A stretch of 59,777 bases of DNA, taken from CAVVIO01 sp963748095. Its GTDB lineage: Bacteria > Bacteroidota > Bacteroidia > Bacteroidales > UBA10428. A program made the position numbers and the translations under genes. Location of the stretch: positions 1 through 59,777 of the forward strand of contig CAVVIO010000061.1 in the NCBI GenBank assembly GCA_963748095.1, in the 5' to 3' direction. The notes under the pieces were generated by a model, which saw only the letters and a list, made by a program, of their open reading frames with translations, ran no database searches and was not told where the DNA came from. Below, in pieces: positions 1 through 7,934 of this stretch (the stretch's first letter is position 1; the number at the start of each line of letters is the position of its first letter).

Positions 1-162
1 ATGTCCTCGCTGACAGGCCTGCAGCTTATACTTCAAACAATCACTTTTCCCGGTTGATTTTGAAAGGCGATACAGGTATACTCTCGTATTTTTATTTCAT
101 AATTGAACCATGAGTTGATAAAATAATGCATGGAGAAGACAGTATTGTCCCCCAACCTGACG
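1..162. other. Window edge, no supported gene
   Basis: Frame 1 stays open from the first base to a TGA at about 55-57, giving 18 codons. This could be the 3' end of a gene running in from outside, but it is too short to identify. The rest, up to the start of the tandem repeat, shows no coding signal or obvious motif. Confidence 0.3.
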
Positions 163-483
163 ATATGAAGTGTTGAGTCAACAAAATGAAGCATTGAGTT
201 AGCAAAATGAAGCGTTGAGCTGATAAAATGATGTATTGAGTTAATAAAATGAAGCGTTGAGCGAACAATATGATGTGTAAAAATGACAATATGGCGCATT
301 GAGATGATTTTATGGCATATTGAGCAAATAATATGATGCGTTGAGTTAATAAAATGATACGTTGAGCGAGTAATATGATGCATTGAGTTATAAAATGATG
401 CATTGAGCGAGTAATATGAAGTATTAAGTTTATAAAATGATGCGTTGAGCATGCTTAATGATAACTGAAGTGAATAAAATGAG
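163..483. repeat. Degenerate 21-bp tandem repeat, about 15 units
   Basis: About fifteen head-to-tail units of 21 bp (a few are 20 or 22 bp) follow a consensus near AAATGATGCGTTGAG plus a variable YRARTA tail. The core TTGAG and the leading ATG are best conserved. Because 21 is a multiple of three, the array keeps long open frames on the minus strand with seven-residue periodicity. These have no recognisable family, start context or ribosome-binding site, so I treat them as shadows. The array ends about 45 bp before the left end of the IS256-family element. A 21-bp period is two helical turns, so phased curvature or a protein-binding array is possible; no function is shown. Confidence 0.8.
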
Positions 484-569
484 ACGGGCTATTCGACGCC
501 ATTATCCATGTAAAGAATTTTTTATAGGTAGTATAAAAAAGATTGTGTAAACACTCAATAATAGAAGGT

Positions 570-638
570 AGATAGTGCTGCCCTGCAAAATGAAGCGTAG
601 GCGTAGCCGAAGCGAAATGTCGCAGGGCAGCACTATCT
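570..638. promoter_or_regulatory. Perfect 17-bp inverted repeat upstream of transposase
   Basis: The arms at 570-586 (AGATAGTGCTGCCCTGC) and 622-638 (its exact reverse complement) enclose a loop of about 35 bases, 25 bp before the transposase start. In RNA this would form a strong stem just upstream of the start codon. Hairpins in this place in other IS elements limit translation of read-through transcripts entering from outside; that role here is inference. The loop begins AAAATGAAGCGT, which resembles a unit of the neighbouring 21-bp array. Confidence 0.75.
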
Positions 639-663
639 TTGTAATAATTTAAAAATCATTATT

Positions 664-1872
664 ATGAGTACAAAAGACACAATCCCAAAAGATTTTTTCA
701 AGCAGTTCAAAAGTAAGGAGGACTTTCATTCATTTTTTAACGACCTTTTTAAGCAGGGGGTCGAAGAGATGTTAAAAGCCGAATTAGAAGCCCATTTGGG
801 CTATGAAAAATACAGTAAAGAAGGACTTGGCAGCGGAAATAGCCGCAATGGTTCATTCAGTAAGAAAATCAAGACTGACAACCTGGGGGACATGGTGCTG
901 AACATTCCCAGGGATCGAAATGGTGAATTTGAGCCCCAGCTCATCCCAAAAGGCCAGCGCATGAGCGACAAGCTCGAAGAAGCCATTACAGGCATGTATA
1001 GCCGTGGAATGACTACGTCCGATATATCCGAACAGGTTAAAGAAATATACGGCGTAGATGTTAGCGAAGGCACTATTTCAAATGTTACCAACCGCATCTT
1101 AGAGCATGTCAAGGAATGGCAGGACCGGCCATTGGAATCCATTTATTTTACCGTCTGGATGGATGGTATCGTGCTGAAAGTAAGACAGAACGGAAAGTAT
1201 ATTAACAAGTGTATATTTATAGTCATTGGCCTTAAAAATGATGGGCTAAAAGAAGTGCTGGGTATGTGGATAGCTGAAAATGAATCTGCTTCATTTTGGC
1301 TAACAGCCCTTACAGACTTAAAAGCCCGTGGTGTTGAAGATATACTTATAGCCTGTACCGATAACCTTACCGGTTTTACACAGGCTATAAAAGGGGTATT
1401 CCCCAATACGGTAACACAACTCTGTGTTGTACATCAAATAAGAAATAGCTGTAAATTTGTTGTTTGGAAGGACCGAAAAGAATTTTGTGCCGACCTGAAA
1501 AATATTTACGCTGCTACTAATGTCGAAGTAGCTGAAAAAGCCTTATTTGCAATGGATTTAAAATGGGGTGAAAAATACAAATATGCCATACAGTCATGGC
1601 AAAATAATTGGGAAAATTTAACGCAATATTTTAACTACCCATTGGAAATCAGAAAGATAATATACACTACTAATACCATTGAAAACTTAAACAGGGGCAT
1701 AAGAAAATACACAAAAACAAAAGTCCAATTTATCGATGATAATTCTGTGCAAAAAGCTGTTTATTTGGCCATTATGAATATTGAAAAGAAATGGAACATG
1801 CCAATCCAGAATTGGGGCATTATCCTTCATCAATTTTTAACTATTTTTGAAAACAGATGTAAACTAAATTAA
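664..1872 (+). CDS. IS256-family transposase
   Basis: This 402-residue protein has the usual IS256/MULE length and order: an N-terminal DNA-binding part with RNGSFSKKIKT, then the DDE core. The first catalytic Asp is in VWMDGIVLKVRQNGKY, the second in ACTDNLTGFTQAIKGVFP followed by the Cys/His-containing CVVHQIRNS, and the Glu is in TTNTIENLNRGIRKYTK. All key residues are present and the frame is intact, so the enzyme is probably active. It cuts and pastes the surrounding element. It starts at ATG 664, 25 bp after a strong inverted repeat, and ends about 38 bp before the right inverted repeat. Confidence 0.95.
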   Translation: MSTKDTIPKDFFKQFKSKEDFHSFFNDLFKQGVEEMLKAELEAHLGYEKYSKEGLGSGNSRNGSFSKKIKTDNLGDMVLNIPRDRNGEFEPQLIPKGQRMSDKLEEAITGMYSRGMTTSDISEQVKEIYGVDVSEGTISNVTNRILEHVKEWQDRPLESIYFTVWMDGIVLKVRQNGKYINKCIFIVIGLKNDGLKEVLGMWIAENESASFWLTALTDLKARGVEDILIACTDNLTGFTQAIKGVFPNTVTQLCVVHQIRNSCKFVVWKDRKEFCADLKNIYAATNVEVAEKALFAMDLKWGEKYKYAIQSWQNNWENLTQYFNYPLEIRKIIYTTNTIENLNRGIRKYTKTKVQFIDDNSVQKAVYLAIMNIEKKWNMPIQNWGIILHQFLTIFENRCKLN

Positions 1873-1923
1873 AAATCAATTTGATGGGTTTACACAAAAT
1901 ATTTTATACTCTCTGGTAGTTCT

Positions 1924-1946
1924 CCGATAGGCTGATAGCCTATCGG
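1924..1946. repeat. REP-like palindrome, 10-bp stem
   Basis: CCGATAGGCT, three bases, then its perfect reverse complement. It lies about 30 bp downstream of the stop of the PIN toxin gene and just outside the IS256 right end, so it could act as a transcript end for the toxin-antitoxin operon, although there is no clear T-run. A decayed relative (CCGATA...TATCGG) sits at 6869-6891, which suggests a dispersed palindromic repeat rather than a dedicated terminator. Confidence 0.6.
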
Positions 1947-1974
1947 CAGCCTATTTGGTTGTTTGGGCTGACAA

Positions 1975-2433
1975 TTAATTCTGTCCGTATTTTTCGATTA
2001 TTTTATTAATCAATGTATCTGATAATCTAAATCCTTTATTAACTAATCGAAGTATTGTACCTATCACATCTGAAATCAATCCTTTCTTATTGGCAAGCAA
2101 AATAATTCCAATTGTTCCAATTATATCAATATTTAATGATTGGGCTATTTTTCTACCTTTAATTTCATCAATTATCAAGGTTGAATTATCAATCTCAAGA
2201 GCCAAGGCAATCGAACTGGATTCTCCATGGTCAAGTCGTTTTTCTATCTCCTTTTGTTTTTCTTTATTTCTTACTTCTGTAATTAAAATCCAATCTGGAA
2301 GAGTCCCTCCAAACTCTTGATAAACATCTTTTGTAATTATTATCTCTTGATATAGATCCTTTAATAAATCAAGTTTGTCAATCTTGGTTAAAGCAATTAA
2401 ACAGCTGGTATCTGAAATAATAATTTTACCCAT
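1975..2433 (-). CDS. PIN-domain toxin, DUF3368 type
   Basis: The 152-residue protein begins MGKIIISDTSCLIALTKI, the first beta strand and first catalytic Asp of a PIN nuclease. Further acidic residues are in VYQEF, in LDHGESSSIALALE and in TLIIDEIKGRKIA, the order expected of a Mg-dependent RNase active site; the DUF3368 subfamily also has the following NIDIIGTIGIILLA segment. It is the presumed toxin of a type II pair. Its ATG (2433) overlaps the end of the antitoxin gene by eight bases (ATGGGTAA), so translation is probably coupled. The target RNA cannot be told from sequence. Confidence 0.88.
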   Translation of the reverse strand: MGKIIISDTSCLIALTKIDKLDLLKDLYQEIIITKDVYQEFGGTLPDWILITEVRNKEKQKEIEKRLDHGESSSIALALEIDNSTLIIDEIKGRKIAQSLNIDIIGTIGIILLANKKGLISDVIGTILRLVNKGFRLSDTLINKIIEKYGQN

Positions 2434-2644
2434 TTATTATTTTATCTAAATCATCAATACTCTCTCCAAATATTGATACTCCATATTGACCAACAGTTTC
2501 TATAAACTCTCTTTTAGAGATACCTGCCAAATCAGCTGCTTGTCCGGACGACATTATCCCTTTATCATAAAGATTTGCAGCAAGTTGCATTTTAACATCT
2601 TTTTCATCAACCGTATCAGGTAATTGTATTGTTAATGTTTTCAT
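2426..2644 (-). CDS. UPF0175 family antitoxin
   Basis: The 72-residue protein MKTLTIQLPDTVDEKD... matches the UPF0175 antitoxin layout: a short N-terminal strand, then a helix-turn-helix-like part (MSSGQAADLAGISKREFIE) and a C-terminal tail that would bind the PIN partner. It is first in the operon and overlaps the toxin gene. UPF0175 proteins commonly pair with DUF3368 PIN proteins, which supports both calls. It probably also represses its own promoter, but no operator was identified upstream. Confidence 0.88.
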   Translation of the reverse strand: MKTLTIQLPDTVDEKDVKMQLAANLYDKGIMSSGQAADLAGISKREFIETVGQYGVSIFGESIDDLDKIING

Positions 2645-2727
2645 ATCACCTCAATTTATAGAATAACAAAGATACTTAAAAATCATGGTAATGAATTTTG
2701 CAGAGAGTTTTTTGCTTGCCAACCAGA

Positions 2728-3110
2728 ATGTAGTATAAAACTATACAATTTTTCCATATACCGGAATTATTGTCAAACTTTGGTATAATCTATTTCCATA
2801 TTATCAAACGGTTTTTTATGCTTTTCAATTCAGAAACTGAAATATGCAAGTACATTTCGGCTGTTTTTTAGACTTTTATACCCTACTCTACTTTCCTCAA
2901 TTTCCAACTTCCGGTATGGGAAATAAATGTAAAGGATAATTTGGGAAAAAGTAAATGATTTTTATGAACTTACAGGCAGGAAGGTTAAGGAAATGTTTTC
3001 TGTCTTTTTATGCCGGGGATGTTGTCTGAACACGATTTAAGGGATTCTTTTGATGTACAGGATAGATGGGTAAGAAGCACAAGTTACAAACCTTGCGCTA
3101 TAGGGGAAAA
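2728..3110. repeat. Dispersed repeat copy R1
   Basis: About 380 bp that recur with small changes at 7437-7820 (R3, full length) and in part at 5484-5715 (R2) and 6738-6823. Shared landmarks in order are GGTATAATCTATTTCCATATT, TAAATGTAAAGGATAATT, TATGCCGGGGATGTTGTCTG, AACACGATTTA, a GGATGGATGGGTAA-like stretch, and ACAAGTTACAAACCTTGCGC. The last part resembles REP-type intergenic repeats common in Bacteroidota. No coding signal was seen. It lies directly upstream (in gene sense) of the antitoxin operon. Confidence 0.75.
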
Positions 3111-3264
3111 TTGCTGCCAATGGTAAATTGCATGAATAGTGTGGAACTTGTGGGGACGAAGCGGTGACGCTCAGGTTGGGGGATTTTGAAACGCTTCTTA
3201 TCCGCCGAAACAAATGCTGAAACGGAGGCAGAATGCCGAATGCCAGACGTATCGCCCCGCTGTA

Positions 3265-3387
3265 CTAAATTTTGTGTTGTGTGTATGTGCCTTTTTTCGA
3301 TTTTGTCTTAATCTCCTGTTTTCTCTTAGCAATAAACTCACTAAGTTCCTTCTCCTGTTTGGCAGTCAGGGGTTTACTTTGGCTCAC
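3265..3387 (-). pseudogene. Truncated small ORF cut by ISAon1-type element
   Basis: A 40-codon minus-strand frame runs from GTG 3387 to a TAG. It reads like real protein, with SQSKPLTAKQEKELSEFI followed by a Lys/Arg-rich tail (AKRKQEIKTKSKK), i.e. a charged helix. The upstream side stops at the left inverted repeat of the decayed insertion element, so this is probably the C-terminal remnant of a gene interrupted by it. The family is not recognised. It could be a spurious frame. Confidence 0.35.
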
Positions 3388-4820
3388 ATTAAATAGTTGT
3401 GGAGAGAAGTAAAAAAGATATTCTTTGTATTTAATCATATACATAGATTATGTTGTGCGATAATGACCATTTTAATAGCTTAATAATATTATTACTACCT
3501 CCTGAGATATTTGAATATTTTGCTATCGTTAACCTTAATATTGAGAGAAAGAGAAGTTCATGTTCATCTGGACGAGAAAGCGATAAAGCCTGAAGGTTAT
3601 GAACTAGTAAAGCTTATATCAAAAGGTTTTCATCCAGGCATCTATTATTCAGGATTTTCCCTTACGGGATAAAGCCATGTTTTTACATGTAAGAAGGCGT
3701 AGATGGTTTTCAGAATCAACAGGCAAAACTGTTGAAAGGGACTGGGATAGAGTTGCAAAAGGGACTCGTTAAACAAAAAGTTTCGCGGCTTTTTTAAAAG
3801 GTATTTTTGGACAAATACCCGATAAGTCAGCAATAGTTTAGAAAAGTTCTATTACATTGACGGGGACCATTTCGGGCAACAGTATAAAGATTATTTAAGC
3901 GATTTTCAAACATGGGGGCAAAAACCCCATGCAAAAGACTGGGTACTTTTCCCAGACAATATAGGTTCCCGTTTAAGTATTGATGAAACAGCCCTTACCA
4001 ATGGAGAACTTTATACGATTATAACCAACAAAGCAGGAAAAGGGAGAAAAGGAACTTTAGTGGCAATGATTGAAGGAACAGAGGCAGAAAAAGTCATAAA
4101 AGTTTTAGAAAATATTCCTGAAGAAAAAAGAAAAACTGTTGAAGAGATAACTCTTGGACATGGCTAATTCTATGCGACAAAATAGTACGAAGTTGTTTTC
4201 CCGAAGCCAGCCGGGTTATTGACCGTTTTCATGTACAAAAACTGGCTTATGACGCATTACAGGAAATACGTATTGCCCATCGTTGGGATGCAATAAACGA
4301 AGAGACCAATGCCATTGAAAATGCAAAAGCAGATGGGAAAAAATATATCCCCGAAATTCTAAGAAATGGCGATACGAAAAAACAACTACTTGCCCGAAGC
4401 CGATATTTATTGTTCAAATCCGGCGACAAATGGACTGACAAACAAAAGAAAAGGGCAGCTATATTGTTCGAACTTTATCCTGATATAAAACAAGCTTATT
4501 CCCTTACCCATTCATTAAGGATGATATTCTCGAAAAATACCGGACAAAGGAGTAGCTTATACAAAAATGGCTAAAGTGGTTCAATGATGTGACTGAATCC
4601 GGGTTTAAATCTTTCAATACAATATCTGCTACATTTTATTCTCATTATCCTGAGATATTAAACTTCTTTGATAACCGAAGCACAAATGCTTCTGCGGAAT
4701 CTTTCAACGCTAAATTGAAAGCTTTCAGGGCTACTCAAAGAGGTGTTGCTTGATATTCGATTTCTTTCTTTTACAGAGTTGCTAAAATATATGCTTAGTC
4801 ACAACTTTATTAAATGATCC
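3383..4820 (+). mobile_element. Decayed ISAon1-type insertion element
   Basis: The left end contains TTAAATAGTTGTGGAGAG; the right end, read on the minus strand, gives GGATCATTTAATAAAGTTGTG. These match each other and, more closely, the ends of the MITE-like elements at 40.2, 52.7 and 59.0 kb (GGATCAGTTTAAATAGTTG). The first few left-end bases seem eroded. Between the ends lies a heavily frameshifted transposase, so the copy cannot move by itself. It interrupts the island between a truncated ORF and an acetyltransferase pseudogene. Confidence 0.75.
3541..4817 (+). pseudogene. ISAon1-family transposase, multiply frameshifted
   Basis: Pieces in different frames add up to a full transposase. 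An N-terminal region contains VRRRRWFSESTGKTVERDWD followed by KGTR and an in-frame stop. The main part contains YYIDGDHFGQQYKDYLSDF, KGRKGTLVAMIEGTEAE, then SRVIDRFHVQKLAYDALQEI and STNASAESFNAKLKAF. The Asp of YIDGDH, the Asp of VIDRFH and the Glu of ASAESFN fit the DDE residues of the ISL3-like fold. The first half ends at a TAG near 3840 before the main part begins; related elements carry a separate N-terminal ORF, so that break may be normal. The other shifts, near 3660, 4160, 4195, 4540, 4572 and 4750, are all net +1. Confidence 0.85.
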
Positions 4821-4871
4821 TTACTTTGAATTATAAAATCTACTCCTTCAGGTTCTCTTATAAATCCCATA

Positions 4872-5402
4872 TTATTTAGGTTTAAAATATTTATCTACTA
4901 ATCTTTTAGCTGCAATTGTATCAATAACCATTAAGTGTCCACCGAAATGATATGCTCCAAGAGTTTTTACATAATGGTCAATCAGTTTTGTTTTTGACTC
5001 AAATGATACAAATCCTTCTCCACCTCTCTGAAACGAGACTTTACATGCATAAGCGACCAAATTCCCAGGTACTCCTTCGTACAATTTGTTTTTCCCCAGG
5101 TTGAATGGTGCACTTTCAAGTAAGAACATATATACATGGTCAGTCCGAACAGTCAAACTAATCAATCCTTGAACAATATCAGGATTATCAATTATAGTCA
5201 GTTTATATATCTCTCTATCAGGTTGATTAAACTCGTGCCTCTAATTGAACAACCATCCTTTTAATTTTGTAATTGTCTTTAAATCCGACTTAGTCAATAA
5301 TGAAACCTCTGTTTGAAAACTGTCTCCACTAATCGTATTTAGTATCGAGTCAGTCAGTTTATCAATCTCGAAATCAAGTTTGTATATATCCTTATTTGTC
5401 AT
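4872..5402 (-). pseudogene. Acetyltransferase-like gene with in-frame amber stop
   Basis: Two minus-strand open frames are in the same register, separated only by TAG at 5243-5241. The joined reading is MTNKDIYKLDFEIDKL...KGWLFN-stop-RHEFNQPDREIYKLTI... and continues into YACKVSFQRGGEGFVSFESK and KLIDHYVKTLGAYHFGG, which look like the acetyl-CoA-binding half of a GNAT-type N-acetyltransferase. Restoring TGG (Trp) at the TAG gives one protein of about 176 residues. I chose ATG 5402 because the 12 residues before it look non-conserved. It is either a recent nonsense allele, a suppressed amber or a sequence error. The substrate is unknown; small GNAT proteins in islands are sometimes toxins. Confidence 0.7.
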
Positions 5403-5483
5403 ACACAAATATACAAAAAACCAAGAAATTTTCGGCATGTTCAGTGGTGTGGCATTACATACAAAATGGTAAACGGTTTTTAT

Positions 5484-5715
5484 CCTGCCTGCTTTTAACT
5501 AAAATTGAATTCTCTCTTTCTAACCGTTTGAGAGATAAATGTAAAGGATAATTTGAGAAAAAGCAAATGATTTTTATGAACTTACAGGCAGGAAGGTTAA
5601 GGAAATGTTTTCTGTCTTTTTATGCCGGGGATGTTGTCTGAACACGATTTAAAAGATTTTTTTGATGGTCAGGATGGATGGGTAAGAGGTACAAGTTACA
5701 AACCTTGCGCTATAG
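5484..5715. repeat. Dispersed repeat copy R2
   Basis: It starts with CCTGCCTGCTTTTAACTAAA and TCTAACCGTTTGAGAGATAA, then merges into the 3' half of R1/R3 (GGATAATTTGAGAAAAAGC through ACAAACCTTGCGCTATAG). Its first 85 bp recur at 6738-6823, on the other side of the exported-protein gene, so that gene is flanked by direct repeats. No gene was seen in the stretch 5403-5735. Confidence 0.75.
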
Positions 5716-5735
5716 TGGCAGTTATCATTTAATTA

Positions 5736-6680
5736 TCAATCTGTTATCTTTAATTTATTTGTCTCTTTTTCATAATTCAACTCCATATTTACCTTCATCC
5801 GCTTTTTTAATTCAAGATAAGATAAATTAAGTTTTCTCAGTTCCTTTATATATGCTTTTCTGCATTTACGACTCTCGAATTGCCAAATCTTATCCTCAAT
5901 CCAAGATTCCTCTCTCGGTGGTATTATTTTGGTGATTTTACCGTTAGGTTTAATTGTAAAAATCAAGTCGTCGTAATAACACCAATCATTTTGTAATTTA
6001 TTATCTGCGATATAGTCATTAAGATAAAAGAGAATAGTATCCTTTAAAAATCCCTCCTTAATTATTTCATTTCTCTTATTTAAATAAATTCTCTGATTAA
6101 TATAGCTTAATTGAAAATCGTTTTTATTGTAATCAATATTTGCTAGCTCTAGAAGATAAAGACAACAAATTTCAAAATCCTCTTTTGGGTCATTTGTCTC
6201 ATGTCCTTTATATTCAAATCCAGTCAGATGCTCCAAAATCCATGATGCTCCATCAGTCATAGGAAAGTAATATCTATTCGGAATAGTATCAAATCCCATA
6301 TGATTAAGCAACTTTGAAAAGTAATCCCAGTCAGCATTTGAAATCGTAATTGTTTTTGATTTCTTTAATCCTTTGGGTTCGTATCCTGCTGAACCATTTC
6401 CAATCTTGTAAGTCAGTTTATATATATCAGCTTTTCTCTCTAATCTTACGACTATTGGATTATCAAATGTTCTCAGCCAGGTGAACCGATATATCTCACA
6501 ATCGTCGCATATTTCCAATTCATTTATAATTGGCTCCTTTAAATCAGTAAGTCGAATCACTAATCCCGAATCAACAACTGGGTCATTGCTATATTGTCCA
6601 TGAGAAAAGAAATCAAAATCTTGTCCATGTGTATAGACACTTGTAAAAAGAAATATTAATATTATCGTATATTTATTCAT
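5736..6680 (-). CDS. Exported hypothetical protein
   Basis: I place the start at ATG 6680, where MNKYTIILIFLFTSVYTHGQ forms a good Sec signal peptide (short basic start, hydrophobic core, likely cleavage after HGQ). The longer frame to 6737 adds 19 residues with no such logic. The mature part, about 290 residues, has a CDDC motif (LEICDDCEIYRF) early on, many aromatic and charged residues, and a Lys/Arg-rich C-terminal helix. I do not recognise the family. The gene lies between two direct-repeat copies in the island and is not obviously in an operon, so it may have arrived as a cassette. Confidence 0.75.
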   Translation of the reverse strand: MNKYTIILIFLFTSVYTHGQDFDFFSHGQYSNDPVVDSGLVIRLTDLKEPIINELEICDDCEIYRFTWLRTFDNPIVVRLERKADIYKLTYKIGNGSAGYEPKGLKKSKTITISNADWDYFSKLLNHMGFDTIPNRYYFPMTDGASWILEHLTGFEYKGHETNDPKEDFEICCLYLLELANIDYNKNDFQLSYINQRIYLNKRNEIIKEGFLKDTILFYLNDYIADNKLQNDWCYYDDLIFTIKPNGKITKIIPPREESWIEDKIWQFESRKCRKAYIKELRKLNLSYLELKKRMKVNMELNYEKETNKLKITD

Positions 6681-6737
6681 TATCAGGCTGTTGTTGTCGT
6701 TTGTGATAATTGCCACTAAATAGTAGCATAACCACAA

Positions 6738-6891
6738 CCTGCTTGCTTTTAACTAAAATTGAGTTGTCTCCTTCTAACCGTTTGAGAGATAAATGTAGAG
6801 GATAATTTGGGAAAAAGCAAATTTTTTTTGGAGGTGACAGGGTGACAAAGTAACGGGTGACAGGTTCTCCGATAGGCTATCAGTTTATCGG
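6738..6891. repeat. Partial repeat copy plus decayed REP palindrome
   Basis: Positions 6738-6823 repeat the first part of R2 almost base for base (TCTAACCGTTTGAGAGATAA, GGATAATTTGGGAAAAAGC). They are followed by a run of GGTGACA repeats and by a weak copy (CCGATA...TATCGG, 6869-6891) of the palindrome at 1924-1946. No coding signal lies between 6681 and 6933. Confidence 0.65.
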
Positions 6892-6933
6892 CAGGCTACT
6901 CCGATTGTGCGACGTTCATATTTCTAATCAATT

Positions 6934-7377
6934 TCATTTTTTATATTTCCATGCTTTATTACAATCAAAACATATGTATGATCTTTTAAAAATTGGAAAA
7001 ATGATACTGAAAATAAAATAGACTATTACAGTTAGTATATTGGGTTCTTTCTTTTTGCTAATATTTTCCGATTGACAAAAAGGACATCTTTTTTTATTTA
7101 TTGTTTTATCGAGGTGAACTATCTCAATATTTATCTCATCCTTTTTATCATCAGAATTTATATAACCACCTTTTTGAAGTTTTAGTAAACCATTTTCATA
7201 ATCACTTTCTTTGACCTGAAGCTTTACTCCTCCGATTGCATTTGAATAGAAATTATTCACTTGAGCAGTCATTTCATCTCGAATTATTGTTTTAATTCCC
7301 TCTGATTCCAGATATCCTTTCGCCATATGAGCTTCATGAGGGTAGGTGAAAGTTAAAATTGTTTTCCAATTTTCCAT
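6934..7377 (-). CDS. DUF2007 domain protein with zinc-ribbon tail
   Basis: This 147-residue protein begins with a DUF2007-like fold (WKTILTFTYPHEAHMAKGYL, GIKTIIRDEMTAQVNNFYSN, GGVKLQVKESDYENGLLKL), the domain of putative signal-transducing proteins in Bacteroidota. After a linker it has CPFCQSENISKKKE, a hydrophobic segment (ILTVIVYFIFSIIFPIF), and CFDCNKAWKYKK. The two CxxC pairs around the hydrophobic stretch could form a zinc ribbon with a membrane hairpin. No substrate or partner can be named. It is a lone leftward gene between repeat copies. Confidence 0.75.
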   Translation of the reverse strand: MENWKTILTFTYPHEAHMAKGYLESEGIKTIIRDEMTAQVNNFYSNAIGGVKLQVKESDYENGLLKLQKGGYINSDDKKDEINIEIVHLDKTINKKRCPFCQSENISKKKEPNILTVIVYFIFSIIFPIFKRSYICFDCNKAWKYKK

Positions 7378-7436
7378 TTGATTTGGATTTAATTATATTA
7401 CATTATTGCTTTCTTAATTAAATGAAGTACAACTAG

Positions 7437-7820
7437 TATGTATGTAGTATAAAACTATACACTATTTTTATATACCGAAATCATTATCAATCTTTGGTAT
7501 AATCTATTTCCATATTATTAAAAGGTTTTTTAAACTTTTCAATTTACGATCTGAAATATGCTTGTACAATTCGGTTGTTTTTTAGACTTTTACCCTACTC
7601 TACTTTCTTTAATTTTCAGCTTCCGATAAGGGAAATAAATGTAAAGGATAATTCGGGAAAAAGCAAATTAAATTTATAAACTTTCCAGAAGGAAGGAAAA
7701 GGAAATGTATTCTGTCTTTTTATGCCGGGGATGTTGTCTGAACACGATTTAAAAGATTTTTTTGATGGTCAGGATGGATGGGTAAGAAGCACAAGTTACA
7801 AACTGCGCTATAGTGGAAGA
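7437..7820. repeat. Dispersed repeat copy R3
   Basis: Nearly full-length relative of R1: GGTATAATCTATTTCCATATT, the CCCTACTCTACTTTC stretch, GGGAAATAAATGTAAAGGAT, TATGCCGGGGATGTTGTCTG and the ACAAGTTACAAACTGCGC tail, in the same orientation. It is followed by a second short repeat type (CACGGACTACAAGTCCGCGC), also a palindrome-bearing intergenic repeat. It marks the right border of the cassette-like island; to its right the gene content becomes ordinary. Confidence 0.75.
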
Positions 7821-7864
7821 CACGGACTACAAGTCCGCGCTAGCAGGGCGATTAACAAAATAAT

Positions 7865-7907
7865 AATGCCCGGTTAAATTCGTGAATGAGAATTTTAACC
7901 GGGCATT
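7865..7907 (-). terminator. Terminator of the peroxiredoxin gene
   Basis: A long near-perfect stem, AATGCCCGGTTAAATT on one arm and its reverse complement with one bulge on the other, has a 10-base loop. It lies about 30 bp past the peroxiredoxin stop. In the minus direction it is followed by a T-rich stretch (ATTATTATTTTG). Confidence 0.7.
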
Positions 7908-7934
7908 GTATTTTAAAAGTATCTGTTTTGTTGT

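Larger units (their letters stand above)
529..1912 (+). mobile_element. IS256-family insertion sequence, about 1.38 kb
   Basis: The element is bounded by imperfect terminal inverted repeats of about 24 bp. The left end (529-553) reads AGTATAAAA, a variable core, then TTGTGTAAAC; the right end (1887-1911), read on the minus strand, gives AGTATAAAA, a variable core, then TTGTGTAAAC. Roughly 20 of 24 positions match. It encloses one intact transposase gene. I could not find an 8-9 bp target duplication in the flanks (TTTATAGGT on the left, CTCTGGTAG on the right), so the insertion may be old or one end may be rearranged. Confidence 0.85.

Noticed and set aside
33..452. Long minus-strand ORFs over the 21-bp array
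   Set aside because: The heptad-like protein is only the translation of a tandem repeat with a period divisible by three; two frames are open at once, and there is no start context or family.
163..483. Possible CRISPR array
   Set aside because: Units are contiguous 21-mers without unique spacers, and no cas gene is present.
521..1919. 8-9 bp target duplication of the IS256 element
   Set aside because: The flanking bases on the two sides do not match in any plausible register.
1975..7820. Chromosomal integron
   Set aside because: The repeats are several hundred bp and uneven in extent, there is no integrase gene, and no clear attC core pair (RYYYAAC/GTTRRRY) was seen.
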